NCBI GenBank assembly: GCA_963761755.1
Contig: CAVXIC010000008.1
Coordinates: forward strand, 248,001 to 312,000
Length of the DNA: 64,000 nucleotides
Source of the DNA: CAJXVA01 sp963761755
Lineage (GTDB): Bacteria; Myxococcota_A; Polyangia; Nannocystales; Nannocystaceae
Reading direction: 5' to 3'
Both the position numbers and the translations under genes were made by a program. The notes under the pieces were generated by a model. It did not search any database. It worked only from the letters and a program-made list of their open reading frames with translations, and was not told the DNA's origin. Positions 19,308-27,778 of this stretch are shown piece after piece (within the stretch, counting starts at the first letter, position 1; each line of letters begins with the position of its first letter).

Positions 19308-19946
19308 ATGAAACACACGACCGCCCTCAGCACCGCCCTGCTTTTCGCCTTTGGCCTGACCGCGTGTAGCGTCGACGCACCCACGAAGGAAGACTTCGAC
19401 TACAGCTTCTTGGAGGCCACACCGCACGCGGGCTTCGCGAACTCCTTTGGCACCGCCCCCGAGCCGGCCGACGCTGCCTTGAACATTCAGTTCCGCGACA
19501 GCGACCATGGGATCGACGCCGAAATCGAGAAGGTGACCTCGGTGCCGCTGGTCATCGAGTCCATCGACGTTCGAACCTCGCTTCCGCACGGGATGTCGAC
19601 ATGGCGCAGCGTCCGAAGCACCCCCGTACTGGTCGACCTCATGAAGCTGGCCGATGGTGGCGTCGAGCGTCTCGGTGCCGGCCCGCTCGCCTCGGGCGAG
19701 TACTCCGGCATCCGCTTGGTGATCGGACAACGGTGGGTGGAGACCGAGGACGGCGAGGAAGGCAAGCTGGAGCTTCCCGGAGACGTGCTGCTGCTCGAGG
19801 GAACGTTCGACCTCGACGAGAACGAGACCAGGACCATGCTCATCGAGTTCGTGGGCTTGCGCAGCCTGGACGAGGAGGGGGCTGGCGTGTGGTCGATCGA
19901 CCCGACCCCCACGGTGCACTTCGTGCACTCCCCGCAGGGCGACTGA
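19308..19946 (+). CDS. DUF4382-like lipoprotein
   Basis: A 212-residue protein with signal MKHTTALSTALLFAFGLTAC (lipobox Cys 20). The mature part shows the DUF4382 pattern: LVIESIDVRTSLPHG, VDLMKLADGGVERLGAGPLA, GEYSGIRLVIG, and a last strand block around VLLLEGTFDLDENET. These proteins have a beta-sandwich, transthyretin-like fold and are secreted; their ligand is unknown. It is divergent from the TPR gene, with 95 bp between the starts, and precedes the tRNA terminator. Confidence 0.8.
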   Translation: MKHTTALSTALLFAFGLTACSVDAPTKEDFDYSFLEATPHAGFANSFGTAPEPADAALNIQFRDSDHGIDAEIEKVTSVPLVIESIDVRTSLPHGMSTWRSVRSTPVLVDLMKLADGGVERLGAGPLASGEYSGIRLVIGQRWVETEDGEEGKLELPGDVLLLEGTFDLDENETRTMLIEFVGLRSLDEEGAGVWSIDPTPTVHFVHSPQGD

Positions 19947-19976
19947 ACGCGGCGCGCTGGTCTCCGCACGCAGCCA

Positions 19977-20016
19977 AGAAAAAGGCGACACCCGGGTCCC
20001 GGGGGTCGCCTTTGAC
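19977..20016 (-). terminator. Terminator of tRNA-Val, possibly bidirectional
   Basis: A 9-bp stem (aaaggcgac at 19981-19989, gtcgccttt at 20005-20013) with further GC pairing inside. On the minus strand it is followed by a T-rich tract (complement of gaaaaa, 19979-19984) directly after the tRNA gene. On the plus strand it could also end the DUF4382 transcript. Confidence 0.7.
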
Positions 20017-20025
20017 GCTTGGTTG

Positions 20026-20099
20026 TGGGCGCAGCAGGATTCGAACCTGCGACTTCCACCGTGTGAAGGTGGCGCTCTAACCAGCTGAGCTATGCGCCC
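20026..20099 (-). tRNA. tRNA-Val (anticodon CAC)
   Basis: A 74-nt cloverleaf. The acceptor stem GGGCGCA pairs with TGCGCCC and the D-arm is GCTC...GAGC. The anticodon stem CCACC/GGTGG holds the loop TTCACAC (anticodon CAC, reads GUG). The T-arm is GCAGG TTCGAAT CCTGC. The discriminator is A and CCA is not encoded. Confidence 0.97.
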
Positions 20100-20186
20100 T
20101 CAGCAGGGGCCGGGGTATAGCCTGCCGTGGTTCGGGTTGCAACGCCGCACTGCGATCGGCGACGCTGGGCCTCGAAACGAGCCGAC

Positions 20187-20579
20187 ATGAAACGAGAAAT
20201 CATCGAGACCCAGAACGCCCCCGCCGCGATCGGCCCCTACAGCCAGGCGGTGGCGGTCAGCGGAGGCCGCACGCTCTACTGCTCTGGGCAGATCGCGCTC
20301 GACCCGGCCAGCGGTGAACTCGTCGGTGGAGACGACGTGGAGGCGCAGACCCGGCGCGTCCTGGACAACCTCGGCGCCGTCCTCGAGGCGGCCGGCATGG
20401 GCTTCGATCACGTCGTCAAGGCCGGGATCTTCTTGTCGGACATGGCGGACTTCGGCCCGGTCAACGCGCTGTACGCCGAGCGCTTCGGCGCCGCGCCTCC
20501 GGCTCGCGCCACCGTCCAGGTGGCTGGCTTGCCCAAGGGGGTCAAGGTCGAGATCGACGCGATCGCGGTCGGCGAGTAA
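20187..20579 (+). CDS. ridA: RidA family reactive-intermediate deaminase
   Basis: A 130-residue protein starting MKREIIETQNAPAAIGPYSQ. It carries the family pattern throughout: YCSGQIALDPASGELVG, QTRRVLDNLGAVLEAAG, VVKAGIFLSDMADFGPVNA, and ARATVQVAGLPKGVKVEIDA. The conserved Arg and Glu of enamine/imine-hydrolysing RidA proteins are present (ARATVQV, VEIDAIA). It is cytosolic and removes 2-aminoacrylate-type intermediates. It is a single gene beside tRNA-Val. The length is normal. Confidence 0.95.
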   Translation: MKREIIETQNAPAAIGPYSQAVAVSGGRTLYCSGQIALDPASGELVGGDDVEAQTRRVLDNLGAVLEAAGMGFDHVVKAGIFLSDMADFGPVNALYAERFGAAPPARATVQVAGLPKGVKVEIDAIAVGE

Positions 20580-20597
20580 CCACGTCATGCTGGGCCG

Positions 20598-23210
20598 GTG
20601 AGCGGTTGGCTCGGACGGCGTGGACTCCTCGCCCTGGTCGGCGTCGCGCTGGGCCTGCTGGCGCTGGGGCTGTGGCGCTCTTGGTGGCTGCAGGATCCGA
20701 TGGGGGCGGGCGAGGGGGCGGCCTCGCGCCTGCCCCACGCCAAGCAGCCGCTGGGCGCGGAGGTCGTTCGCCCCGAGGTGCAGGGGCGCTTGCTGCTCGA
20801 GTCCGAACCCCCCGCCGAGCAACCCCTGGCGGATCCCGAGCTCACGCCCGCGGCGACGTGCACGGTACGGGTGTGGCAGCAGGGCCATGAGGTGGCGGAG
20901 TCGGTCCCGTGCGGATCGGACGGACGCTTCGTCTCGCGGCTGCACGAAGGGGCCGGGGGGCGGGTCAGCGTGGAGCTGCTGGCCCCCGGTCGTCTGCGCG
21001 CGCTGGTGACCGTCGATCTGCCCGCGGACGGCCGAGGCGTGTTGCCCGACGTCGCGGTGGGCCTGGGTCAGACCGTTCGAGGGGAGGTGGTCGACCTCTT
21101 TGGTGCGCCGGTGGCGGGCGTCCTCGTCGAGGCCACCCCGACGCCCGACCTCGGTGAGGCCGAGCCGTGGCGGGGACGGACGGCCGCCGACGGATCGTTC
21201 TCCTTCGACACCTTGCCGCCGGGTCCGCTGGCGCTTCGGTGCGCGCCGGCCGGGTTCGCGCCGACCGTCGTGGAGGCGATCGCACCCCAAGACGACGTGT
21301 TGTTGCGGCTCGGCGGGCTGTACGACGTCCGCGGCCGGGTGCTCGCGGCGGGGACCGAGGCGGACGTCGCTGCAGCAGCGGTTCGCCTGGAGGGGAGCGG
21401 CGTGTGGCCAGCCCGCCAGGCCGTCGTCGAGACGGACGGCTCCTTCGAGCTCCCGCAGGTTCCCGACGGCGTCTACGCGATCGAGGCCGTCCTCGGGGAG
21501 GGGCCGGGGGAACCCGCGTTCGCCTCCTTGCCGCTGGAGGGGGTCGAGCCCGACATGGAGGTGACTCTGGCGCTGGTGCCCGCCCAGTGGGTGCAGGTCC
21601 GCGTGGAGGACCCCGGTGGCGCCCCGGTCCCCGGCGCCCGCGTCACGCTGATGAACGCGCAGGTCGGGATGCTCGGGCGCTCGGCGGTGGCGGGGAAGGA
21701 CGGCCTGGCCTGGGTGGGTCCGGTCGTGCCCGGGCCCTACGTCGCGCGCGCAGACGCGGACGGTCTGCTCGCCTCGGCGCCGGCGATGATCCAAGTGGAG
21801 GACGTCCCGCCCGAGCCGGTGGTGCTGCGGCTGGAGCGTCCCGGACGCCTGGTGGTCTCGGTCATCCTTCCCTCCGGCGCCCCGGTCGCGGACGCGGAGG
21901 TCTCGCTGCGAACCGACGCCGTGTTCACCGTCGGCGAAGCGCAGACCCGGGCCGCGACCTTCTCTCGCACCGTGCAGGCCGCGGGCACGCTGGGGGTGAT
22001 GCCCGGCCCGGTCCCCCCGGTGCCCCTGGGCGACGCCGAGCAGACCGCGGCGTGGCGCCGGACTCGGGCGTCGGGGACCGTCTCGTTCGAAGGGCTCGTC
22101 CCCGGCAGCGTCGCGGTCGTCGCGACCCACCGCGATCATGCGGCCAGCGCCGAGCGCCAAGCGACGATTCGGGCCGGGGAGACGTCCACGCTGACGGTGG
22201 TGCTGCGCGCCGGTCAACCGCTGACCGGCCGGGTCCGCGACGGCAACGACCGGCCGATCGAGGGCGCCGAGATCCGGGTCGACGGGGTCTTGCTCGCGCG
22301 GACGGACGCGCGCGGGGTCTACGACGCCGGTCCCCACGCCGGAGAGGTCCGGGTGCAGGTCGACGCGACCGGGTACGCGCGGCAGAGCAAGACGCTGCGG
22401 GTGCGAGAGGTGCCGCTCGACGTGGAGTGGTCGCTGCTCGAAGCAGACGGCGTGCTGGCCGGGCGGGTGCTCGGCGGCAACGCGCGACCGGTCGAGGGCG
22501 CCCGCGTCGTCGTGCACCCGCGCGGCGGTGCGTCGGGGACGACGTGGACGGACGCCAAGGGCGACTGGCAGATCGAAGGCCTGCCCCGAGGGCGCGCCGA
22601 GATCGTGGTCGAGCACGACGACTATGTGCCCGCGACGCGACCGGTGACGGTCGACGCCGACGCCGACGCCAGGATCGAGGTGACGTTGGCGCAGGGGTGG
22701 TCGACGACCTTCCTCGTGCGCTGGCGCGGCTCCCTGGAGCCGGTCGAGGGCGCCCGGGTGTTCGGTGAGGGCGTGGACGTTCGCACCGACGCCTCCGGAG
22801 AGGCCGTGCTGGGCGGGCTGGCGGACGACCGCGTTCGGCTCGAGGTCTCCGCCCTGGGGGCGACGCCCGCAAACAAGACCCTGCGGCGAAGCAGCGCGCA
22901 GGGGCAGGTCGTGATCGTCGAGGTCACGCAGGGTGGCGGGCTGTCCGGGCGCGTCACCGACTACCGCGGCGATGCGGTGCCCCGCGCGGAGATCGAGGTC
23001 CGCCGGCGAGGGTCCGATGACCCGCTGGCCGTCACGCAGGCCGACGCCCGCGGCCGATTCTCCTTCGACGGGCTGCCCGAGGGGGATGTGGAGGTCCAGG
23101 CCTGGCCCCCCGAGGCGCAGGCGGACCTCTTGGGCACCGAGGCCCTGGACCGCGACGTGCGCCGCGGGTTCGTCACCACGGGCGTGGATTTCAAGCTCCC
23201 GCGGGGCTGA
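20598..23210 (+). CDS. Large carboxypeptidase-regulatory-like repeat protein
   Basis: An 870-residue protein (GTG start) with an N-terminal hydrophobic anchor (GLLALVGVALGLLALGLW) and then at least six beta-sandwich repeats of the CarboxypepD_reg type. Each reads like VRGEVVDLFGAPVAGVLVEA, then a GRTAADGSFSFDTLPPGPLA block; similar blocks recur near residues 330, 410, 540, 630 and 790. Such repeats form extended surface or periplasmic rods. A clean lipobox is not seen, so it is probably anchored by the N-terminal helix. The function is unknown. Confidence 0.85.
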   Translation: MSGWLGRRGLLALVGVALGLLALGLWRSWWLQDPMGAGEGAASRLPHAKQPLGAEVVRPEVQGRLLLESEPPAEQPLADPELTPAATCTVRVWQQGHEVAESVPCGSDGRFVSRLHEGAGGRVSVELLAPGRLRALVTVDLPADGRGVLPDVAVGLGQTVRGEVVDLFGAPVAGVLVEATPTPDLGEAEPWRGRTAADGSFSFDTLPPGPLALRCAPAGFAPTVVEAIAPQDDVLLRLGGLYDVRGRVLAAGTEADVAAAAVRLEGSGVWPARQAVVETDGSFELPQVPDGVYAIEAVLGEGPGEPAFASLPLEGVEPDMEVTLALVPAQWVQVRVEDPGGAPVPGARVTLMNAQVGMLGRSAVAGKDGLAWVGPVVPGPYVARADADGLLASAPAMIQVEDVPPEPVVLRLERPGRLVVSVILPSGAPVADAEVSLRTDAVFTVGEAQTRAATFSRTVQAAGTLGVMPGPVPPVPLGDAEQTAAWRRTRASGTVSFEGLVPGSVAVVATHRDHAASAERQATIRAGETSTLTVVLRAGQPLTGRVRDGNDRPIEGAEIRVDGVLLARTDARGVYDAGPHAGEVRVQVDATGYARQSKTLRVREVPLDVEWSLLEADGVLAGRVLGGNARPVEGARVVVHPRGGASGTTWTDAKGDWQIEGLPRGRAEIVVEHDDYVPATRPVTVDADADARIEVTLAQGWSTTFLVRWRGSLEPVEGARVFGEGVDVRTDASGEAVLGGLADDRVRLEVSALGATPANKTLRRSSAQGQVVIVEVTQGGGLSGRVTDYRGDAVPRAEIEVRRRGSDDPLAVTQADARGRFSFDGLPEGDVEVQAWPPEAQADLLGTEALDRDVRRGFVTTGVDFKLPRG

Positions 23211-23300
23211 GCGCCCGGCGTAACGCGAGCGGGCCCGGTGCGTTGACACCGTGGCGGCTGGCCGCATACCGTGCCGACCGTCGACTCCACGGAGACCCCG

Positions 23301-23837
23301 ATGCGCACCCTTTTCGTAGCCACCGCCCTGACGCTCTCCCTGTCCGCTTGCAGCTCCTCGGAGACGAAGAGCGAGACGGCCGCTCCGGCCAACAAAACCG
23401 GATCGGGCGACAAGGACGCCGCGGGTGCCAAGGCGGCCGAAGCGGACGCCGAGGGGGACAAGAGGGTCAAGGTCGTCGAGGGCGCTGCGCCCAGTGGGGA
23501 CGATCGCTACGCGCTCAAGATCGAGACACCCCAGGCGGAGTCGGGCAAGGAGAGCAAGGTCACGGTTCGCGTCGTCCCCAAGGAGCCCTGGCACATGAAC
23601 CTCGATTTCCCCACGTCGCTCAAGGTCGACGTGCCGCAGGGCGTCGCGGTGGCCAACGCCGACCTGAAGAAGGCGGACGCCCAGCTCGACGAGAAGGCCT
23701 GTCAGTTCGACGTCGCCTTCACGCCCAGCGAGGCGGGGGAGCAGACGTTCACGGGCAAGTTCAAGTTCGCGGTGTGCCAAGACGAGGCCTGCTCGCCGGT
23801 GACCGAGGACATCGAGTTCAAGGTCGCCGTCAAATAG
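23301..23837 (+). CDS. Lipoprotein with DsbD N-terminal-like domain
   Basis: A 178-residue protein with signal MRTLFVATALTLSLSACSS (lipobox Cys 17). A Lys/Ala/Glu-rich linker follows, then an immunoglobulin-like domain (VTVRVVPKEPWHMNLDFPTS, FDVAFTPSEAGEQTFTGKFK) ending FAVCQDEACSPVTEDIEFKV. The C-x4-C pair and flanking pattern resemble the periplasmic N-terminal domain of DsbD, which passes electrons to partner proteins. No membrane DsbD domain is present. The assignment is a fold-level guess. Confidence 0.72.
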   Translation: MRTLFVATALTLSLSACSSSETKSETAAPANKTGSGDKDAAGAKAAEADAEGDKRVKVVEGAAPSGDDRYALKIETPQAESGKESKVTVRVVPKEPWHMNLDFPTSLKVDVPQGVAVANADLKKADAQLDEKACQFDVAFTPSEAGEQTFTGKFKFAVCQDEACSPVTEDIEFKVAVK

Positions 23838-23900
23838 GCTCCCGGGCCCGCCCGACCTGAGCCCCACCTGGGTGTCGACGGGTAGTACACTCGGGCCGAC

Positions 23901-26222
23901 GTGGGAGACACTGACGGCGCGCACAAGCGGCTCGATCGCCTCGCAGGGGCGGTCGCCGACGAGTTTGAGACGACCCGCAGACTGCTGAGCTTCGACGAGT
24001 GGTTCGACCTGCTCTGCGAAGACCCGACGGTCCATGCACGCAACGCGGCGCAGTACGTGCGCGATGCGTTCGTGCACTTCGAACGCCGCGACGTGCGGAC
24101 GCCCGGCGGTCAGGTCTCGCGATGGCGGCTCTTCGACACCGAGTTCGACGGGTGGCATCGTCTCGTGGGCCAGGAAGAAGCGCAGAACGAGCTGTACGAA
24201 GCGATCGAAGGCTTCGTTCGCCTCGGTCGCGTTAACAAGATGCTCCTGCTGCACGGCCCCAACGGCAGCGCGAAGAGCACGATGCTCGAGGCGCTGCAGC
24301 GGGCGCTGGAGGTCTACTCGCGGACCGATCGCGGCGCGTCGTATCGCTTCTCGTGGGTGTTCCCGAACAAGCGCGAACTCTCCGGCGGCATCGGCTTCGG
24401 CAACCCCGAGGGGCTTCGCGACGCGATGGGAGAGGACACCTTCGCCCGACTGGGAAGCGGCGAGATCGACGCTCGCATGGCGGACGAGCAGAAGGACCAC
24501 CCGCTGTGTCTCATCCCGGTGATGCAGCGGCGAGGGCTGCTGGAGGAGGCGTGCGCCCAGCATCCCGACTTCGTCATCAGCGACGCGATCCTCTACGGCG
24601 AGCTGTCGCACCGCAACCGCAAGATCTTCGATGCGCTGCTGACCGGCTACCAAGGCGACCTGCGCAAGGTGCTGCAGCACGTCCAGATCGAGCGCTTCTT
24701 CCTCAGCCGGCAGTACCGGGCCGCCCTCGTCACGGTCGAGCCCAAGCAGACCGTCGATGCGCGGAGCTTTCCGGTCACCGGAGACTCGGCGTTTGGCAGC
24801 CTGCCGCCGGCGGTCGGCGGTCAGGCGCTGTACGCCGTGCAGGGCGACCTGGTCGACGCCAACCGGGGCGTCTTGACGTTCTCCGATCTCCTCAAGCGGC
24901 CCTACGAGCACTACAAGTACCTGCTGACGGCCACCGAGTCGGGCTCGGTCGCGCTCGACCACCTCGTGCTCAACCTCGACATGCTGTTCACCGGCAGCGC
25001 CAACGACCTCGACCTGCTGGAGTTCCGGGCGCTGCGTTCGGGCGAGTACCAGAGCTTTCGTGCGCGGCTGGAGCTCATCCGGGTCCCGTTCTTGCTGGAC
25101 TTCCGGGTGGAGCGAAAGATCTACCAAGAGCAGGTCGGGGACATCCTGCGGGGGGTGCACGTCGCGCCCCACGTCACCCGGATCCTGGCGCTGTGGGGCG
25201 TCATGACGCGTCTGCGTCGTCCCGACGCGTCGAAGTACAATCCGAAGATCCACAAGGCGCTCGGTCGCCTCACGCCGATCGAAAAGGCCGACCTGTACGC
25301 CTACGGCAGGGTCCCTCGGGGTCTGAGCTCCGAAGAGGCCCGCGAAATGCTCGCGGCCGTACCCGCCATGTACCAGGAGAACTTCCCGCACGCGGTCGTT
25401 CGGGCCGAGGGGAGCGACCACATCCTCGGCGACTACGAAGGTGGCTTTGGCGCCAGCGTTCGTGACCTCAAGGGCGTGCTGCTCGCGGCCGCGTCCGAAC
25501 CGGGCGTCACGCACATCACGGTGCCCAAGGTGTTCGAGGAGCTGCGCTCCTACCTGTCCGACTCGGTGAACTACCGCTGGATGATGCTCGAGGCCCAAGG
25601 CTCGTTCCATCAGCTCGACGGGGGCGCCGAGTCGATCACCGGCGCCTGCTGGGAGCGGTGGCTGGACCTGTCCGACTGGGAGGTCCGCGAGGCTCTGGGT
25701 CTGGTGGATGAGGACCGCTACATGGAGCTGTTCCGCAAGTACGTCGTGCACGTCTCCCACGCGCTCAAGAAGGAGCGTCTGTTCGACGAGGTCACCGGAG
25801 AACTCACCGAGCCCGACCAGCAGTTCATGCGGCAGCTCGAGAAGACGATGGCGCCCGACGCCAAGGGCACCTTTCGCGAGGACATCCTGTCGCGGATCGG
25901 GGCCTGGGCGCTGTCGCACCCCGACGAAGATCCCGCCTACGACGAAATCTTCCCGGACTACTTCTCGCAGATGCGCGAGGACTACTACAAGAAGCAGAAA
26001 GAGGTCGTCGGCAAGAGCATCACGCGCTTGCTGATCCTGCTCGCCGAAGACGGCAAGCGCATGGGATCCGAGGACGTCAGCCTCACGCAGACCGAGGAGC
26101 AGAACACCGCCCATGCGCTGGAGGTCCTGCTCGGCAAACACGACGGGAATCTCCGCCGTGACCGCCACACCCGCGACACGCTGCGAGAGACCCTGGTGTA
26201 TCTCGCGAAGAATCGCTACTGA
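23901..26222 (+). CDS. prkA: PrkA family serine protein kinase / AAA protein
   Basis: A 773-residue protein with a GTG start. The N-terminal PrkA AAA domain has Walker A LLHGPNGSAKST near residue 118 and PNKRELSGGIGFG. The middle region includes SGEYQSFRARLELIRVPFLL, and the C-terminal PrkA domain includes LRSYLSDSVNYRWMM and PDEDPAYDEIFPDYFSQMRE. Length is somewhat above the typical 640-residue PrkA. In many bacteria prkA is followed by yeaH and spoVR; here neither is present and the next gene is convergent. It is a cytosolic stress kinase; its targets here are unknown. Confidence 0.93.
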   Translation: MGDTDGAHKRLDRLAGAVADEFETTRRLLSFDEWFDLLCEDPTVHARNAAQYVRDAFVHFERRDVRTPGGQVSRWRLFDTEFDGWHRLVGQEEAQNELYEAIEGFVRLGRVNKMLLLHGPNGSAKSTMLEALQRALEVYSRTDRGASYRFSWVFPNKRELSGGIGFGNPEGLRDAMGEDTFARLGSGEIDARMADEQKDHPLCLIPVMQRRGLLEEACAQHPDFVISDAILYGELSHRNRKIFDALLTGYQGDLRKVLQHVQIERFFLSRQYRAALVTVEPKQTVDARSFPVTGDSAFGSLPPAVGGQALYAVQGDLVDANRGVLTFSDLLKRPYEHYKYLLTATESGSVALDHLVLNLDMLFTGSANDLDLLEFRALRSGEYQSFRARLELIRVPFLLDFRVERKIYQEQVGDILRGVHVAPHVTRILALWGVMTRLRRPDASKYNPKIHKALGRLTPIEKADLYAYGRVPRGLSSEEAREMLAAVPAMYQENFPHAVVRAEGSDHILGDYEGGFGASVRDLKGVLLAAASEPGVTHITVPKVFEELRSYLSDSVNYRWMMLEAQGSFHQLDGGAESITGACWERWLDLSDWEVREALGLVDEDRYMELFRKYVVHVSHALKKERLFDEVTGELTEPDQQFMRQLEKTMAPDAKGTFREDILSRIGAWALSHPDEDPAYDEIFPDYFSQMREDYYKKQKEVVGKSITRLLILLAEDGKRMGSEDVSLTQTEEQNTAHALEVLLGKHDGNLRRDRHTRDTLRETLVYLAKNRY

Positions 26223-26249
26223 GCGCGGCGGGACCGTGGCCAGCGGAAG

Positions 26250-26675
26250 CTAGATTCCGCGAGCCATGCGGTATTGCGTGGTCAGGTCGGGGTCGTTCGC
26301 GATCTCGTACATGAGCGCGTCGAGCTCGTCGCGGTCCAGGTCGGCGGCGGCGAGCAGGTCGTCGGCGCGCTGCGGGTCCGCGGTGATCTTGGCCGCGAGC
26401 TGGGCGGCTTTGGCGACGCGCGGATCGTAGCCGGCGAAGTCGTCGTCGTCCGCGTCGTCCGCGTCGTCCGCCGCTGCCGCGCTCGCGTCACCGACGTCGT
26501 CCGCGGGATCCTCGGGTTGGGCGTCCGGTTGCGCGTCGGGCTCGGCCGCTGCGCTGGGGTCGGGCTTGGCGTCGGCTTGCGCGGTCTGGGTCGGCGCAGG
26601 TTTCGTGCCGTCGTCGCACGCGGTGAGCAGGAACAGGACGGACGCGGCGAGGCTGGCAATGCGTTGGCGTTTCAT
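26250..26675 (-). CDS. Small acidic lipoprotein
   Basis: A 141-residue protein. I choose the ATG at 26675 because GGAG lies nine bases upstream of it; an ATG six codons earlier contains that Shine-Dalgarno within its own codons. The signal MKRQRIASLAASVLFLLTAC leads into an Asp/Ala/Pro-rich acidic linker (residues 21-75). A short helical domain rich in Asp/Leu/Ala pairs follows (ADDLLAAADLDRDELDALMY). No family is recognised. It follows the 26690-27736 gene on the same strand with a 14-bp gap, so the two are probably co-transcribed. Confidence 0.75.
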   Translation of the reverse strand: MKRQRIASLAASVLFLLTACDDGTKPAPTQTAQADAKPDPSAAAEPDAQPDAQPEDPADDVGDASAAAADDADDADDDDFAGYDPRVAKAAQLAAKITADPQRADDLLAAADLDRDELDALMYEIANDPDLTTQYRMARGI

Positions 26676-26689
26676 GATCGTGGTCTCCT

Positions 26690-27736
26690 TCACTGCTTGC
26701 CGTTGCCCTTGGGTCCCTTGCCCTTGGGTCCCTTGCCCTTGGGTCCCTTGCCCTTGGGTCCCTTGACCTTGGGTCCCTTGCCCTGAGGGCGGCCACCCTT
26801 CTTCCCGCCTTGGGCTTCCTCGAGGTCGTCGCGGGCCTCCTTCTTGTCGTCGCGTGCCTCCTTCTTGTCGTCCTTGTGGGCCTCGTGGGCGTCTCGGTGG
26901 GCCTCGCGGGCCTCTTCGCGCTCTTCCTTCGACTCGCCCTTGGCCGCTTGGGCGTCGTCGAGCGCCGTGATGGCGTCGGCGAGCGCGTCGCGAGCAGCCG
27001 CCTGCTCCTCGTCGGTCGTGGCGCGGGCCAGGGCCTGCTTGGCCTTCGCGACGTCGGCCTGGGCCTTGGCGAGTCCGCCGGCGGCGTCGGCGAAGTCGCG
27101 GTTGGCCGACATGCGATCCTTGCGGGCCTCGATCAGCGCCTCGCGGGACGCACGAAGGTCCTCATCGAACGTCTCGTGCCGCTGCTTCCACATCATCTTG
27201 ACCTCTTTGCCCTGGGCGCGCAGCGCGTTGCGCTTGACGTGAAGCCGGGCGCGGTTGGCCTTGTGCTTGGCCTTGTGCTTGGCGAGTTTGGCCTGCAGGG
27301 CGGCGCGCTCGGCCGCATCGAGCGCTCGTTCTGGTTTCCGTTCGGCGGCCATCGTGGCGATCTCGGCCGGTGTCTTCCCGTCGGCCAGCTGCCGGCGCAC
27401 CCAGGCGTTGAAATGGGGTCGTTTGCCGCGGCCGGCCTTGCTCGCCTCGGTCTCGGCGGCGACCACCTCGGCCGCCTCGCCCGCGCTCAGGCCGGCCTGG
27501 GACGCTGCCTCGAGTGCGTCGTCGACCTCGTCCTCGGGGATGCCCGCTTCCCGGGCTTCATGGGCCGCCAGCGGCAGGTCGATCACCCCGAGGATGTCGT
27601 CCTCGAGCGCGTCCTCCTCGGTGGGTGCGTCCGGCTCGGGCACCACCTCGGCCGGGGCGGCCCACGCCACGGACGCGAGCGTGAGCGCGGCCGTGCCGAT
27701 GCTCGCGCCGTACCACGAAAGTTTCGATCGAAGCAT
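26690..27736 (-). CDS. Secreted charged helical protein with GKGPK repeats
   Basis: A 348-residue protein with signal peptide MLRSKLSWYGASIGTAALTL. Long Ala/Glu/Lys/Arg-rich helices follow, probably coiled coil (KAQADVAKAKQALARATTDE and the region around residues 240-300). It ends in a basic tail of GKGPK units encoded by a 15-bp DNA tandem repeat. No catalytic motif is visible. The tail and helices suggest a nucleic acid- or polyanion-binding envelope protein, but that is only a guess. The gene sits between the acidic lipoprotein gene and dacB on the same strand. Confidence 0.72.
   Translation of the reverse strand: MLRSKLSWYGASIGTAALTLASVAWAAPAEVVPEPDAPTEEDALEDDILGVIDLPLAAHEAREAGIPEDEVDDALEAASQAGLSAGEAAEVVAAETEASKAGRGKRPHFNAWVRRQLADGKTPAEIATMAAERKPERALDAAERAALQAKLAKHKAKHKANRARLHVKRNALRAQGKEVKMMWKQRHETFDEDLRASREALIEARKDRMSANRDFADAAGGLAKAQADVAKAKQALARATTDEEQAAARDALADAITALDDAQAAKGESKEEREEAREAHRDAHEAHKDDKKEARDDKKEARDDLEEAQGGKKGGRPQGKGPKVKGPKGKGPKGKGPKGKGPKGNGKQ
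26703..26777. repeat. 15-bp tandem repeat (five units)
   Basis: Five head-to-tail copies of ttgcccttgggtccc; the last differs by one base. They encode the GKGPK tail of the minus-strand gene (frame-preserving unit length). Confidence 0.95.
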
Positions 27737-27778
27737 GGCCGGAGCATTTCACGCCCCGGGTCCCCGCCTCAAGTCCGT

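Noticed and set aside
20100..26168. Open frame of about 2000 codons on the minus strand
   Set aside because: It lies antisense to RidA, the carboxypeptidase-like repeat protein and PrkA. Its translation is low-complexity Arg/Gly/His/Ala text caused by high GC at third positions, with no domain.
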